From contig NZ_FUYA01000003.1 in assembly GCF_900167065.1 (NCBI RefSeq), positions 304,175 through 368,174 on the forward strand: DNA of 64,000 bases. Direction: 5' to 3'. The DNA is from Desulfobaculum bizertense DSM 18034. Its GTDB lineage: Bacteria > Desulfobacterota > Desulfovibrionia > Desulfovibrionales > Desulfovibrionaceae. A program made the position numbers and the translations under genes. Each line of letters opens with the position of its first letter. Position 1 is the stretch's first letter. The notes below the pieces were generated by a model, which was not told the DNA's origin, made no database searches, and saw nothing but the letters and a program-made list of their open reading frames with translations. Below are positions 26,867 to 35,446 of the stretch, one piece after another.

Positions 26867-27659
26867 CTGCGAAGGACTACACGGATACAACAATACAATC
26901 GAGGGGAATTATAAGCTCATAAATTCAAAAATTATATTTCGTGGAAGAAACAACAAAATAAAATTTAATGGAAATGTTTCCCTTACGGGATCGAGCATTA
27001 ATTTTAATGCAGACAACTCTCTTATTGTCATTAATGAAACACGACACCACAACTTAAAAATAGCTTTATCTGTACACAACAATAATGTTATATACATTGG
27101 CAAGGATCTCTTCACTAATAAAAAGGTTCAAATAATTCTATCTGAAAGTACAAACGTACTAATAGGAGATGACTGCTTATTTTCTCGAGGTATAGTATTT
27201 AGAACAGGAGATGCACATCCCATTTACAACGCACTAAATGGGCTCAGAATTAACCCCAGTGGATCTATATGTATAGGAGATCATGTATGGATCGGTGAAA
27301 ATGCATATCTGCTAAAAAACACACAAATAGGTTCAGGAAGTATCATTGGAGCAAACTCTACAATTACAAACAAACTCATCCCGTCAAACTCAATCGGAGC
27401 AGGATCTCCTTTAAGGATTATAAAAAGAGACATTTTTTTCACCAAAGAATCTATTCACCGTTGGACGCCTAAAATAGTCTTTGACAAAAAGAATTCTACA
27501 AAAAATGATTTCATCTTTACCTGTTCCCCACAGCGTGGGCTTGATCTAAAATCTATCGACAATCTTTTAAAAACAACTTCATCCTCCGCAAAAAAAGAAC
27601 AGGTACTTTACCACAATCTATTCGAATCAACTCAAAAAAATAGATTTTTTATCCCTTAG
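26838..27659 (+). CDS. Hexapeptide-repeat (LbH) acetyltransferase, capsule modification
   Basis: A 273-residue protein with a left-handed beta-helix of hexapeptide repeats. The best preserved block is SICIGDHVWIGENAYLL followed by GSGSIIGANSTITN and the acyltransferase tail IGAGSPLRIIKRD. Such enzymes acetylate sugars, so O-acetylation of the capsule is the likely job. The N-terminal part also has asparagine-rich short repeats (YNNTIEGNYKL, GRNNKIKFNGNVSL). It overlaps the previous gene by 29 bases. Confidence 0.8.
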   Translation: MEPIIITENNCEGLHGYNNTIEGNYKLINSKIIFRGRNNKIKFNGNVSLTGSSINFNADNSLIVINETRHHNLKIALSVHNNNVIYIGKDLFTNKKVQIILSESTNVLIGDDCLFSRGIVFRTGDAHPIYNALNGLRINPSGSICIGDHVWIGENAYLLKNTQIGSGSIIGANSTITNKLIPSNSIGAGSPLRIIKRDIFFTKESIHRWTPKIVFDKKNSTKNDFIFTCSPQRGLDLKSIDNLLKTTSSSAKKEQVLYHNLFESTQKNRFFIP

Positions 27660-27687
27660 CGCCTTAAAAACAATCATTCATAAACAG

Positions 27688-29730
27688 ATGCAGAATAAAC
27701 AGTCCCTTAGCACACATTCTCAAGGAATACTGAAACACCGACTCCTCTCCACCGCGATAGGCTCAATGGTTCAGGCAATATCTCATGATACAGTGAACAC
27801 TGCTATTGCTGGCTGGGGGATGAAGCAAAACACTCTTCGATCCCGCGAATACGCAAAAGTTCACCAGTTACCGTATTATACCCTTGAGGATGGTTTCATT
27901 CGATCTATAGGGCTTGGTGTCAACAACGCCGAGCCCTTTGGCTTTGTTCTTGATTCACAGGGCATTTTTTATGACTCTCATCACCCTTCTGACCTCGAAG
28001 ACATCATCCGAAATGCTGAGTTATCTCAAACAGAGCGCTCACGGTCGTGTATAAAAAGAATCGTTTCAATTGGAGCCTGCAAATACAACAACACTTGGGC
28101 AAAGCCACAACTCCCCCCGCGGAGCGGTCCCCGGGTGCTCATCATAGATCAAACCGTTGGAGACCTTTCTGTCCAACTCGGCGGAGGATCTGAACAAACA
28201 TTCAATGAAATGCTCCATGCCGCTCAAATGCAATTTCCAGAGGGAACTCTTATTATCAAGACACATCCTGATGTTATTGCAAAAAAAAGGAAAGGATACC
28301 TTACAGAAAAATTACCCTCAAATGCATTCCTCCTCAAAGAGGACTGCAACCCCATCGAGCTTCTCAAACAAGTTGACTCCGTTTTTACGGTCACATCACA
28401 AATGGGATTTGAAGCTCTCATGGTCGGCAAACCTGTTCATTGTTTTGGACTTCCCTTCTATGCAGGTTGGGGACTCACTCATGATCAGCAAACATGCTCT
28501 CGCAGAGGATGTCCAAGAACTCTTGAACAGGTTTTTGAGGCTGCGTACCTCCGTTATTCACAATATGCCGACCCCGTTCTTTGTGAAAAATGCTCTTTAG
28601 AAAAAATACTCCAACGAATCGAAATCCAAAAAAAAGCCACACTCCAAAGCCCTGCAAAAATATTCTGCTTCGGCTTCAGTCTATGGAAACACAAATTTGT
28701 CCAAGGATTCCTCCCGGAATCTTCTCCTCACCCCCATTTTGCTTCTTCTATAAAATCAGCAGAACGTCGCGGCATGACGCCTCAGTCCCATGCTGTCATT
28801 TGGGGACAAAAATATGGAGACAAGTTTCGGTGCGAACTCCAAAAAAAACACATTCCAGTGGCACGAATGGAAGATGGTTTTATCCGCTCTGTTGGACTTG
28901 GAGCTGATTTTATTCCTCCACTATCTCTCATACTTGATTCTCGAGGCATTTATTTTGATCCTCGAACGGAAAGCGACTTGGAGTGGCTCCTTAATCACCG
29001 AACGTTAAGTCTTACAGAAAACAGTCGAGCTCGAAAGCTCCAGTCTTTACTCATTGATGGGGGGGTCACGAAGTATAACTGGGGAGACAGCTCAGCAAAG
29101 CCTCTCTTCCCTCATAATAAGAGCAAAAAAATACTTGTTCCAGGTCAGGTGGAAGATGACGCATCAATACGCCTCGGAACCCTTGACATCCATACCAATG
29201 CTCAACTGCTAGCAGCTGTACGAGACGCCAACCCAGAAGCCTTTATTCTCTATAAACCCCATCCGGATGTTCTTTCTGGGAACAGAAAAGGATCCCTTTC
29301 TCCCCATGAAGAGACATTAGCAGATGCCATCGTCTCGGATACAAGGATGGATCATTGCCTTGAGCTTTGTGATGAAGTCCACACAATGACTTCACTCGCA
29401 GGTTTTGAAGCTCTCATTCGCGGGAAAAAGGTCTATACATATGGCATGCCTTTCTATTCAGGCTGGGGCCTCACATCTGATCGACATCGTGTCACTCGCA
29501 GGACAAAGCATTGCTCCCTCGAAGAACTCATTTTCTGCACTTTGATTGAGTACCCGCGATACGTTGACTATGACACTGGTTTTTTCATTTCTCCCGAAGA
29601 TGCGATTAAAAAAATAGAAAAAAATACATCTCTCGAAAAAGCACATAAGAAGACGCCAAAGCTTACGCATTGGCGCCTCAAAATTGAAAATCTTGTATCC
29701 CTTCTCAAGGATTCCATTTTCTACACTTAG
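27688..29730 (+). CDS. kpsC: Capsule polysaccharide beta-Kdo transferase KpsC
   Basis: A 680-residue protein, the family's usual length, built of two related halves. Each has a TxEDGFIRS(I/V)GLG segment (YTLEDGFIRSIGLG and ARMEDGFIRSVGLG), a KTHPD or KPHPD motif and a GWGLT motif near the end. KpsC's two domains extend the poly-beta-Kdo linker begun by KpsS. It closes the capsule operon and converges on the PagL-like gene, with a four-base overlap of the two stop regions. Confidence 0.94.
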   Translation: MQNKQSLSTHSQGILKHRLLSTAIGSMVQAISHDTVNTAIAGWGMKQNTLRSREYAKVHQLPYYTLEDGFIRSIGLGVNNAEPFGFVLDSQGIFYDSHHPSDLEDIIRNAELSQTERSRSCIKRIVSIGACKYNNTWAKPQLPPRSGPRVLIIDQTVGDLSVQLGGGSEQTFNEMLHAAQMQFPEGTLIIKTHPDVIAKKRKGYLTEKLPSNAFLLKEDCNPIELLKQVDSVFTVTSQMGFEALMVGKPVHCFGLPFYAGWGLTHDQQTCSRRGCPRTLEQVFEAAYLRYSQYADPVLCEKCSLEKILQRIEIQKKATLQSPAKIFCFGFSLWKHKFVQGFLPESSPHPHFASSIKSAERRGMTPQSHAVIWGQKYGDKFRCELQKKHIPVARMEDGFIRSVGLGADFIPPLSLILDSRGIYFDPRTESDLEWLLNHRTLSLTENSRARKLQSLLIDGGVTKYNWGDSSAKPLFPHNKSKKILVPGQVEDDASIRLGTLDIHTNAQLLAAVRDANPEAFILYKPHPDVLSGNRKGSLSPHEETLADAIVSDTRMDHCLELCDEVHTMTSLAGFEALIRGKKVYTYGMPFYSGWGLTSDRHRVTRRTKHCSLEELIFCTLIEYPRYVDYDTGFFISPEDAIKKIEKNTSLEKAHKKTPKLTHWRLKIENLVSLLKDSIFYT

Positions 29731-30275
29731 AAAGAATAGCACAAAGAAAGGCCAGCTCTATCCAATCCAGGATTTGGGCTGGCCAAATTTGCATTAGAAA
29801 TATGGTCGTATGAAAGGAGCGTTGCTATATGCTTCGTAAATTTATAACCAATCCCTGCATGAAGGCGAAAAAGCCCTCGAGACCCCAAACGCTGTTCATC
29901 TGGATCATGTGAGCTAAGCTTTCCAGTATGGATTGCCCCCCCAAAGGCTCCTTCAATAAAAATTTTTGGATAAAAATCATAGGTCCAAGTCAACCCCGCA
30001 TAAGCCTGTGAAGTTTTCCCTTCTGAATGCAGCCCCCCACCAAGATGCAAGCGAGGAGAACCTATTGCTTCCCACGCTCGTCCTTGGAATTCCTTAAACA
30101 AAACCTCACCATTAACATCGACTCCATCTTCTCGACTTTTCCCCGTTACGCCAAGATCATGCGCCAAAACTCCAATCCGTAGCTCCGATATACTCACAAG
30201 ATTTTCGGAATAGGCAACAGGAATTTGTTGAAAGACAACAAAGGCGATACACAACACATAAACTATCAGCTTCAT
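29727..30275 (-). CDS. pagL: PagL-like lipid A 3-O-deacylase
   Basis: A 182-residue outer-membrane beta-barrel candidate with a signal peptide ending VAYSE and a C-terminal aromatic residue (SLCYSF). The motif YDHISNANLASPNPGLD resembles the PagL active-site block with catalytic His and Ser; the third residue, normally Glu, appears to be Asp here. PagL removes the 3-O acyl chain of lipid A at the cell surface. Convergent with kpsC, it ends inside the last codons of that gene. The AT-rich base use matches the capsule island rather than the flanking DNA. Confidence 0.82.
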   Translation of the reverse strand: MKLIVYVLCIAFVVFQQIPVAYSENLVSISELRIGVLAHDLGVTGKSREDGVDVNGEVLFKEFQGRAWEAIGSPRLHLGGGLHSEGKTSQAYAGLTWTYDFYPKIFIEGAFGGAIHTGKLSSHDPDEQRLGSRGLFRLHAGIGYKFTKHIATLLSYDHISNANLASPNPGLDRAGLSLCYSF

Positions 30276-30414
30276 GCCCTCTCCTTTTTCTCATTTCACA
30301 AATTGCCACCTTAATGAGTACATTCCTTTTCACCACTAAATTTTAAAAATATAGACTAGCTATACACACAATTTGACAAAAAGTCTTTGAATCACCAATA
30401 AATTTAATCCACTC

Positions 30415-30450
30415 CACAAAAAAGCCCCCTACGAAAAAATCGCAAGGGGC
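30415..30450 (-). terminator. Intrinsic terminator after the DUF898 gene
   Basis: On the minus strand GGCCCCTTGCG folds back on GGGGGCTTTTTT (stem GCCCC/GGGGC at 30424-30428 and 30446-30450), followed by T-rich sequence. Confidence 0.65.
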
Positions 30451-30502
30451 CAAGATTCTGAACTCTGGCAGAGGCGTTCAGCGATGAGCCAAGAGCTAGG
30501 AC

Positions 30503-30835
30503 TTAGAACTGTTCATTGTCGCCAGCGTCTGCGTAGTACAGATTGTTAATCTGCCAACGTTTGATACGGCATGCAGCCCACGGTGCGTAGAGGCCAAAGG
30601 TCACGATAGACAGTATAATAATCAGAAGCCATGTGACAAAGAATCCCGCACCTGTTCCCATGAAAACAAGCTGCTTTCCATCAACGTAGGTATTTTTGGC
30701 AATCCAGCGCTGCTTCGCAGAATAGGCCCACGGCCAGTAAATTCCAAAGGTGACAACAGTCAGGACTGTCGTCCAAATTGCCAGCCACCAGTAGCTTAAA
30801 CCTCTTCCCTCAAATCGAAATGATCCATAGGGCAT
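30503..30835 (-). CDS. Short DUF898 (YjgN-like) membrane protein
   Basis: A 110-residue protein with two related halves, each with a hydrophobic helix ending in a TFGIYWPWA or TFGLYAPWA motif. This is the hallmark of the DUF898/YjgN family, whose members are usually longer with several such units. The ATG at 30835 follows a GGGGAAG site; the frame upstream to 30877 adds an unlikely extension. The function of the family is unknown. It is a single gene between the capsule island and the second sugar cluster. Confidence 0.8.
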   Translation of the reverse strand: MPYGSFRFEGRGLSYWWLAIWTTVLTVVTFGIYWPWAYSAKQRWIAKNTYVDGKQLVFMGTGAGFFVTWLLIIILSIVTFGLYAPWAACRIKRWQINNLYYADAGDNEQF

Positions 30836-31278
30836 GGTACTTCCCCTCTTTTTGTAAAAATTTGTCCTGAGTCTCATTCGAAAAACAGGCTTTCTCGTTT
30901 ATACCACGTCTGCACGCCTAACGGCACACGCCTATCCTTATTTTCTGCCAATTTTCTCTCACAACACCACGCTCTGGCCCACAGCCATGCCATCAAAAAT
31001 CTGGCATTCTCTCTGTTTCCCGTTACAGGCATTTTATTTGCATTCTCATCCTGAGTTGCGAGATGCAGCCAAGGGTACGGAGCTGATTTGTACGGAAATC
31101 AGGGGCATTCACTCAAAAAGGTGAACAATGACTCAAAAAAAAAGACATCTTTTTGACGGCCCTCTTCAACAACAGTTACGCTGCGTCTCACAAAGGCCTT
31201 TGACACCACCCCTTTTACAAAACAAAGGCAAAAGTTCAATCGTTTACCAGAGCAAGGTGCTCATGACAGGAGTTTTCA
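30836..31278. other. Divergent intergenic region before the GT2 cluster
   Basis: No convincing gene. It should hold promoters for the DUF898 gene (leftward) and the sugar cluster (rightward). A perfect 7-bp hairpin CTGATTT/AAATCAG with loop GTACGG lies near 31083-31102. A 70-codon frame starting at 31128 has an AAGGTG site but overlaps the GT2 start and shows no recognisable protein features. Confidence 0.5.
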
Positions 31279-32316
31279 ATGTCCGCTCCACTGATTTCTG
31301 TTGTTCTCACATCATACAATCACGCCGAGTTTCTCCGTGACTCTATCGAAAGCGTTCTCAGCCAAACTTACGAGAACATCGAACTTATCATCTCTGATGA
31401 TGCATCAACAGACGGTTCACAAGACATCATTCGCTCGTATGATGACCCCCGGATTCGAGTCATGCTGTGGGACAAAAACCGCCGCAGAAAAAACCACGCT
31501 CAGGCCTATTACGCAGCCAAAGGTGATTTCTTTGCCATTCATCATTCAGATGATCTCTGGTTACCTGACAAGCTGGAAAAACAGCTCAAGTATGTCCAAA
31601 ACCCTCGTGTTGGAGCAGCCTTTACTCAGGTTCAGGGAATCGATGACAAAGGCAACTCCATTTCTGACAGTCTCGTTGCTCCCTTTGCAGTAAAAAACAT
31701 GAGTCGCCATTCATGGCTTCGTGAATTTTTCTTTAACGGGAACCGACTCTGCCACCCGTCAGTCCTCCTCCGAAGCGAATTTATTCCTCTGGTGTATCCA
31801 AAGGCATCGTCTCTCATTCAGATTCCAGATCTTCGAGGCTGGGTACGCTTATGCAAAAAGTCAGAAATTCGGGTTCTTCCGCAAAAACTCGTTAAATTCC
31901 GTATCCACTCAGACAACTCGAATCTCAGTGCGTTTGGAGTCGACAACTACATCCGCTTCCAAAATGAAATGCGCTACCTCCTTGAGGAATACACAAGCAT
32001 CACCGATCCCGATGAACTCCTCAAAATCTTCCCAGAAATTGAGTACTTCCTGGTTGATGGAGAAATGGACACAGGCTTTGCCCTTTCCCAACTGCTTTTG
32101 TCGCAGAAAAACTCCGGTCCTCATCTCAATCTTGGAATTGAAATGCTGTATTCCATTCTTGATGATCCAGACCGTGCAGACTTCATTGAAAAAAACTACA
32201 ATTTCAATGCAGAGTCCCTTCGCCAGCTTGTCACGAAACACGATATTTATGCACACAGGACAATGCACATGCTTCAGGAAGTCGTTCGCGAAAGGGAACA
32301 GAAAGAGCACCACTAA
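31279..32316 (+). CDS. GT2 family glycosyltransferase
   Basis: A 345-residue glycosyltransferase. The GT-A fold begins at once with ISVVLTSYNHAEFLRDSIES, then LIISDDASTDGSQDI and the DxD-like HHSDDLW (about residue 93). The C-terminal third is specific and includes a predicted helical region. An AGGAG site lies before the ATG. It opens a cluster with a methyltransferase, two DegT aminotransferases and WbqC, so it probably transfers a sugar onto a surface glycan or glycoprotein. The sugar is unknown. Confidence 0.9.
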   Translation: MSAPLISVVLTSYNHAEFLRDSIESVLSQTYENIELIISDDASTDGSQDIIRSYDDPRIRVMLWDKNRRRKNHAQAYYAAKGDFFAIHHSDDLWLPDKLEKQLKYVQNPRVGAAFTQVQGIDDKGNSISDSLVAPFAVKNMSRHSWLREFFFNGNRLCHPSVLLRSEFIPLVYPKASSLIQIPDLRGWVRLCKKSEIRVLPQKLVKFRIHSDNSNLSAFGVDNYIRFQNEMRYLLEEYTSITDPDELLKIFPEIEYFLVDGEMDTGFALSQLLLSQKNSGPHLNLGIEMLYSILDDPDRADFIEKNYNFNAESLRQLVTKHDIYAHRTMHMLQEVVREREQKEHH

Positions 32317-32366
32317 GGGCTGAATATTTATACAGCAATTTTTTTCACTGCATAAAGGAATTTCCA

Positions 32367-33062
32367 ATGAGCATGCCACAAAGTCATTACGATTGTTTAG
32401 AACGCCCCAAAACATGTGCTCCTGACGATTTTTGGGGTCAGGTTCGCCGAACAGTAAACGGCAAACCTATTTCAGAGGAACAGCTTGAACTCATTTTTTC
32501 CATGGTCAGAACAGCCCTTCACTTTGAAAAAGCTGACACGCTGCTCGACCTCGCCTGCGGAAATGGTGCCCTTGCATCGTATTTTTTCGATGAAATCCAC
32601 GAGTATCTTGGCGTCGATATGTCCCCATACCTGATTGAAGTTGCCAAGAAGAACTTTGAGAATACCCCTCGCTACAGTTTTTTGGAAAACAGCATTAATC
32701 CCTACAGCACGGAAGAAAAGCTTCCCGAGCGCTTCACAAAAATCTTACTGTATGGAGCTGTCGCGTACCTTTCCAAAGACGAGCTTCGAGAATTGCTCAC
32801 AACGCTTCGGACTCGCTTCACTCACGTTTCACGCTTCTTTATTGGCACCATTCCAGACCGCGACTGTGCAAAAGCTTTTTTCCAGGAACGCCCAATGCTT
32901 CCGCTCGACGACCACACCACGGCCATCGGTCTGTGGTGGACAAGACATGAATTCCAGACGCTGTGCGAAGACTGCGGCTGGACAACACAGCTTGTTGACA
33001 TGCCTCAAGACTTTTTCCAGTCGCACTACCGCTTCAATGCGGTGTTAACCCCAAAGGCATAA
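32367..33062 (+). CDS. Class I SAM-dependent methyltransferase
   Basis: A 231-residue enzyme with SAM motif I LLDLACGNGALASYFF and the acidic post-motif LGVDMSPYLIEVAKK. It stands between the GT2 and the first DegT gene, with only four bases to the latter, so it is likely to modify the same sugar or glycan. The substrate is not evident. The N-terminal 45 residues have no known motif. Confidence 0.85.
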   Translation: MSMPQSHYDCLERPKTCAPDDFWGQVRRTVNGKPISEEQLELIFSMVRTALHFEKADTLLDLACGNGALASYFFDEIHEYLGVDMSPYLIEVAKKNFENTPRYSFLENSINPYSTEEKLPERFTKILLYGAVAYLSKDELRELLTTLRTRFTHVSRFFIGTIPDRDCAKAFFQERPMLPLDDHTTAIGLWWTRHEFQTLCEDCGWTTQLVDMPQDFFQSHYRFNAVLTPKA

Positions 33063-33066
33063 GCAC

Positions 33067-34260
33067 ATGAAAAACGCTGTTTCTCAATTTGCTTTTTTTG
33101 GCGGACCGCAGCTCTTTATGGAGCCTAAACCGACCTCGGACCTCCACCGTCCAAACGAAGACCGGTTTTTCTCCTATGCTGACTCCATTTTTGAAACGCG
33201 ACAGTTCACCAACAACGGTCCCCTTGTTCAGCTTCTGGAAAAACGTCTGGCCGAGCAGCATGGCACAGAGCATTGCGTCTGTTTTTGCAGTGGCTTTTTG
33301 ACTCTGCTGATGTGCATCCACGCCCTTGCGCTTCCGGGAAAAACAGAAGTTATTCTTCCCTCTGCAACCTATCGCCGCATGGCGGATATTGTCCGCTGGG
33401 CAGGACTGACCCCACGCTTCACCGACATTGATTTTGAGACAATGGGCGTGAACCGGGCCTTGTTTGAAACTCAAATCACAGACAAAACGGCCCTGCTGCT
33501 TGGCGTTCACCCCATTGTCAACATGAGTGCCGTGACCGAGCTGGAAGAGCTTTCGCGCGACACGGGAATTCCCCTGCTCATGGATTCGGTTGAAGCGGCA
33601 TATGGGACCATTCATGGGAAAAAAATTGGAAGTTTTGCCAAAGCCGAAGTCTTTTCCATGCACGCCAGCAAGTTCATCAATGCCTTTGAAGGCGGCTACG
33701 CCACCACCAATGACGCAGAGCTTGCAGCGCGCCTCAGGGTTATCCGGGCCTTTGGTTTTGAGCAAAAAGATTCCATCTCAGAATTAGGCTGCAACGCCAA
33801 GCTCAACGAACTTCATGCGGCAATGGCCCTGTCCTGCATAGACGAACTCGACGAGCAAGTTGCGCATAACAAAGCCATTTTTAACTGCTACAAGAAATTA
33901 CTGAGCGACCTTCCCCTCTCTCTTGTGAGCTATGACGCAACAGAAAAGCGGACATGGAAAAACATCGTCGTCCGCCTGACTGGTGACTGGGGACTGACCC
34001 GTGATGAAATACTCTCAGTGCTTCAGGCAGAAAACATCCTCGCCCGCGCGTACTACACGCCACCACTTCACAAGAAATTCCCAGAGACAGCTTCACTTGA
34101 ATTTCCTGTGACCGAAGCCGTTACATCCGTAGGATGCGTCCTGCCTTCAGGAGCACATGTTTCCGAGGAAGACGTCGCAAATGTGTCATCAATCCTGCAC
34201 GATATTTATGCCATGCGAGCACAGCTCAAAGAGGAAATGCGTGATGAAAGACATCGCTAA
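33067..34260 (+). CDS. DegT/DnrJ/EryC1 family aminotransferase (first of pair)
   Basis: A 397-residue PLP-dependent sugar aminotransferase-type protein. The Schiff-base lysine is in FSMHASKFINAFEGGYATT (about residue 200), and VHPIVNMSAVTELEEL lies in the cofactor region. These enzymes aminate keto-sugars bound to nucleotides. The usual phosphate-ring GT.A motif near residue 75 reads CFCSGFLTLL, somewhat unusual. It overlaps the second DegT gene by 17 bases; the pair share motif order but are clearly diverged. Confidence 0.88.
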   Translation: MKNAVSQFAFFGGPQLFMEPKPTSDLHRPNEDRFFSYADSIFETRQFTNNGPLVQLLEKRLAEQHGTEHCVCFCSGFLTLLMCIHALALPGKTEVILPSATYRRMADIVRWAGLTPRFTDIDFETMGVNRALFETQITDKTALLLGVHPIVNMSAVTELEELSRDTGIPLLMDSVEAAYGTIHGKKIGSFAKAEVFSMHASKFINAFEGGYATTNDAELAARLRVIRAFGFEQKDSISELGCNAKLNELHAAMALSCIDELDEQVAHNKAIFNCYKKLLSDLPLSLVSYDATEKRTWKNIVVRLTGDWGLTRDEILSVLQAENILARAYYTPPLHKKFPETASLEFPVTEAVTSVGCVLPSGAHVSEEDVANVSSILHDIYAMRAQLKEEMRDERHR

Positions 34261-35446
34261 TCTCGCTCTGGCAGGACACGAACCACTTTTTGATTCCATT
34301 CTGCCTGTTGGTCAGCTCTACAGCCCCTCAAAAGAACGTTTTCACTCTGTGTTCCACGACCTGTTTGACCGACGATATTACACAAACCACGGTAAACTCG
34401 CACAGGAACTGGAGCGCCGTCTGGAAGAACGGCTTGACGTTCGAAACGCCGTTGTGGTGACCAACGCAACCCTTGGCCTCAGTTTGTCCTGCAAGGCACT
34501 CGGTCTGCCCCCACAGGGCAAAGTCATTGTGCCAGCCTTCACCTTTGCCGCCACGGTACAGGCCCTGACATGGGCAGGTCTCGAACCTGTTTTTTGCGAC
34601 ATCAGCAACGAAAGTCACAACCTTGATCCCCAAAAAGTTGCAGCGCTGCTGGAACAGCACGACGTGTGCGCCATTCTTGGCGTTCACCTTTGGGGCAACC
34701 CCTGCGACATTGAACAGCTCCAGACTCTGGCCGACAGCAAAGGAATTCCCCTCTTCTTTGATGCTGCACACGCTATTGCCTGCCGCTACCACGGCAAACC
34801 CATTGGCAACTTTGGCGCATGCGAAGTCTTTTCCTTCCATGCCACCAAAATCATGAACGCCACAGAGGGGGGCTGCATCACCACCAATGATGACGAGCTT
34901 GCCGAGCGTCTCCGTAACCTTCGCAGTAGCTATGGACGGCGAAAAAACGTCAAGACACCCATCGACGGCTACGGCCGGTTTTCCGAGGCACAGGCTGCTT
35001 TTGGACTGCTGAGTCTCGAAGATCTTTCCCGGCGCTGCGATGAGAATTGCCAAAAGATGGCCCTCTATCACAAAAAGCTGTCCTGCATCCCCGGTATTCA
35101 TTGTATTTCCCCTGCCCCAGAGGAAAACATGAACTATCAGTATGTAGTTTTGGAAATTGACGAAAAAGAATTTGGCCTGAGCCGTGACGCCCTGCAAAAA
35201 CTCCTCGAAGCAGAAAACGTCATCGCTCGCCGCTATTTTGTTCCGGGAATGCACCACTGCCCCCCGTACGAAACGCTTTTCCCAGAATTTGCCACGGCGC
35301 TTCCTGTTACTGATGCCCTGTGCACCAAAGTGCTCCAGCTTCCTTCGGGTGCCCCTGTCAGCATGGACGCCGTCTCTCGAATTTGTGAATGCATTGCGTT
35401 TGTTCAGGCCAACTCCGCAGATATCAAAAGGACGTATTTCGCATGA
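34244..35446 (+). CDS. DegT/DnrJ/EryC1 family aminotransferase (second of pair)
   Basis: A 400-residue aminotransferase with VTNATLGLSLSCKALGLP as cofactor phosphate site, DAAHAIACRYHGKPIG for the ring-stacking region and the catalytic lysine in FSFHATKIMNATEGG. It is a cleaner match to the nucleotide-sugar aminotransferase family than its upstream neighbour. The ATG at 34244 has a GAGGAA site and overlaps the previous gene; the longer frame from 34157 is a shadow of that gene. The two DegT proteins may act on two keto-sugars or as a heteromer. Confidence 0.9.
   Translation: MKDIANLALAGHEPLFDSILPVGQLYSPSKERFHSVFHDLFDRRYYTNHGKLAQELERRLEERLDVRNAVVVTNATLGLSLSCKALGLPPQGKVIVPAFTFAATVQALTWAGLEPVFCDISNESHNLDPQKVAALLEQHDVCAILGVHLWGNPCDIEQLQTLADSKGIPLFFDAAHAIACRYHGKPIGNFGACEVFSFHATKIMNATEGGCITTNDDELAERLRNLRSSYGRRKNVKTPIDGYGRFSEAQAAFGLLSLEDLSRRCDENCQKMALYHKKLSCIPGIHCISPAPEENMNYQYVVLEIDEKEFGLSRDALQKLLEAENVIARRYFVPGMHHCPPYETLFPEFATALPVTDALCTKVLQLPSGAPVSMDAVSRICECIAFVQANSADIKRTYFA

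Noticed and set aside
31128..31340. 70-codon frame with an AAGGTG site before the GT2 gene
   Set aside because: It overlaps the well-supported GT2 start by 60 bases and its product looks random.
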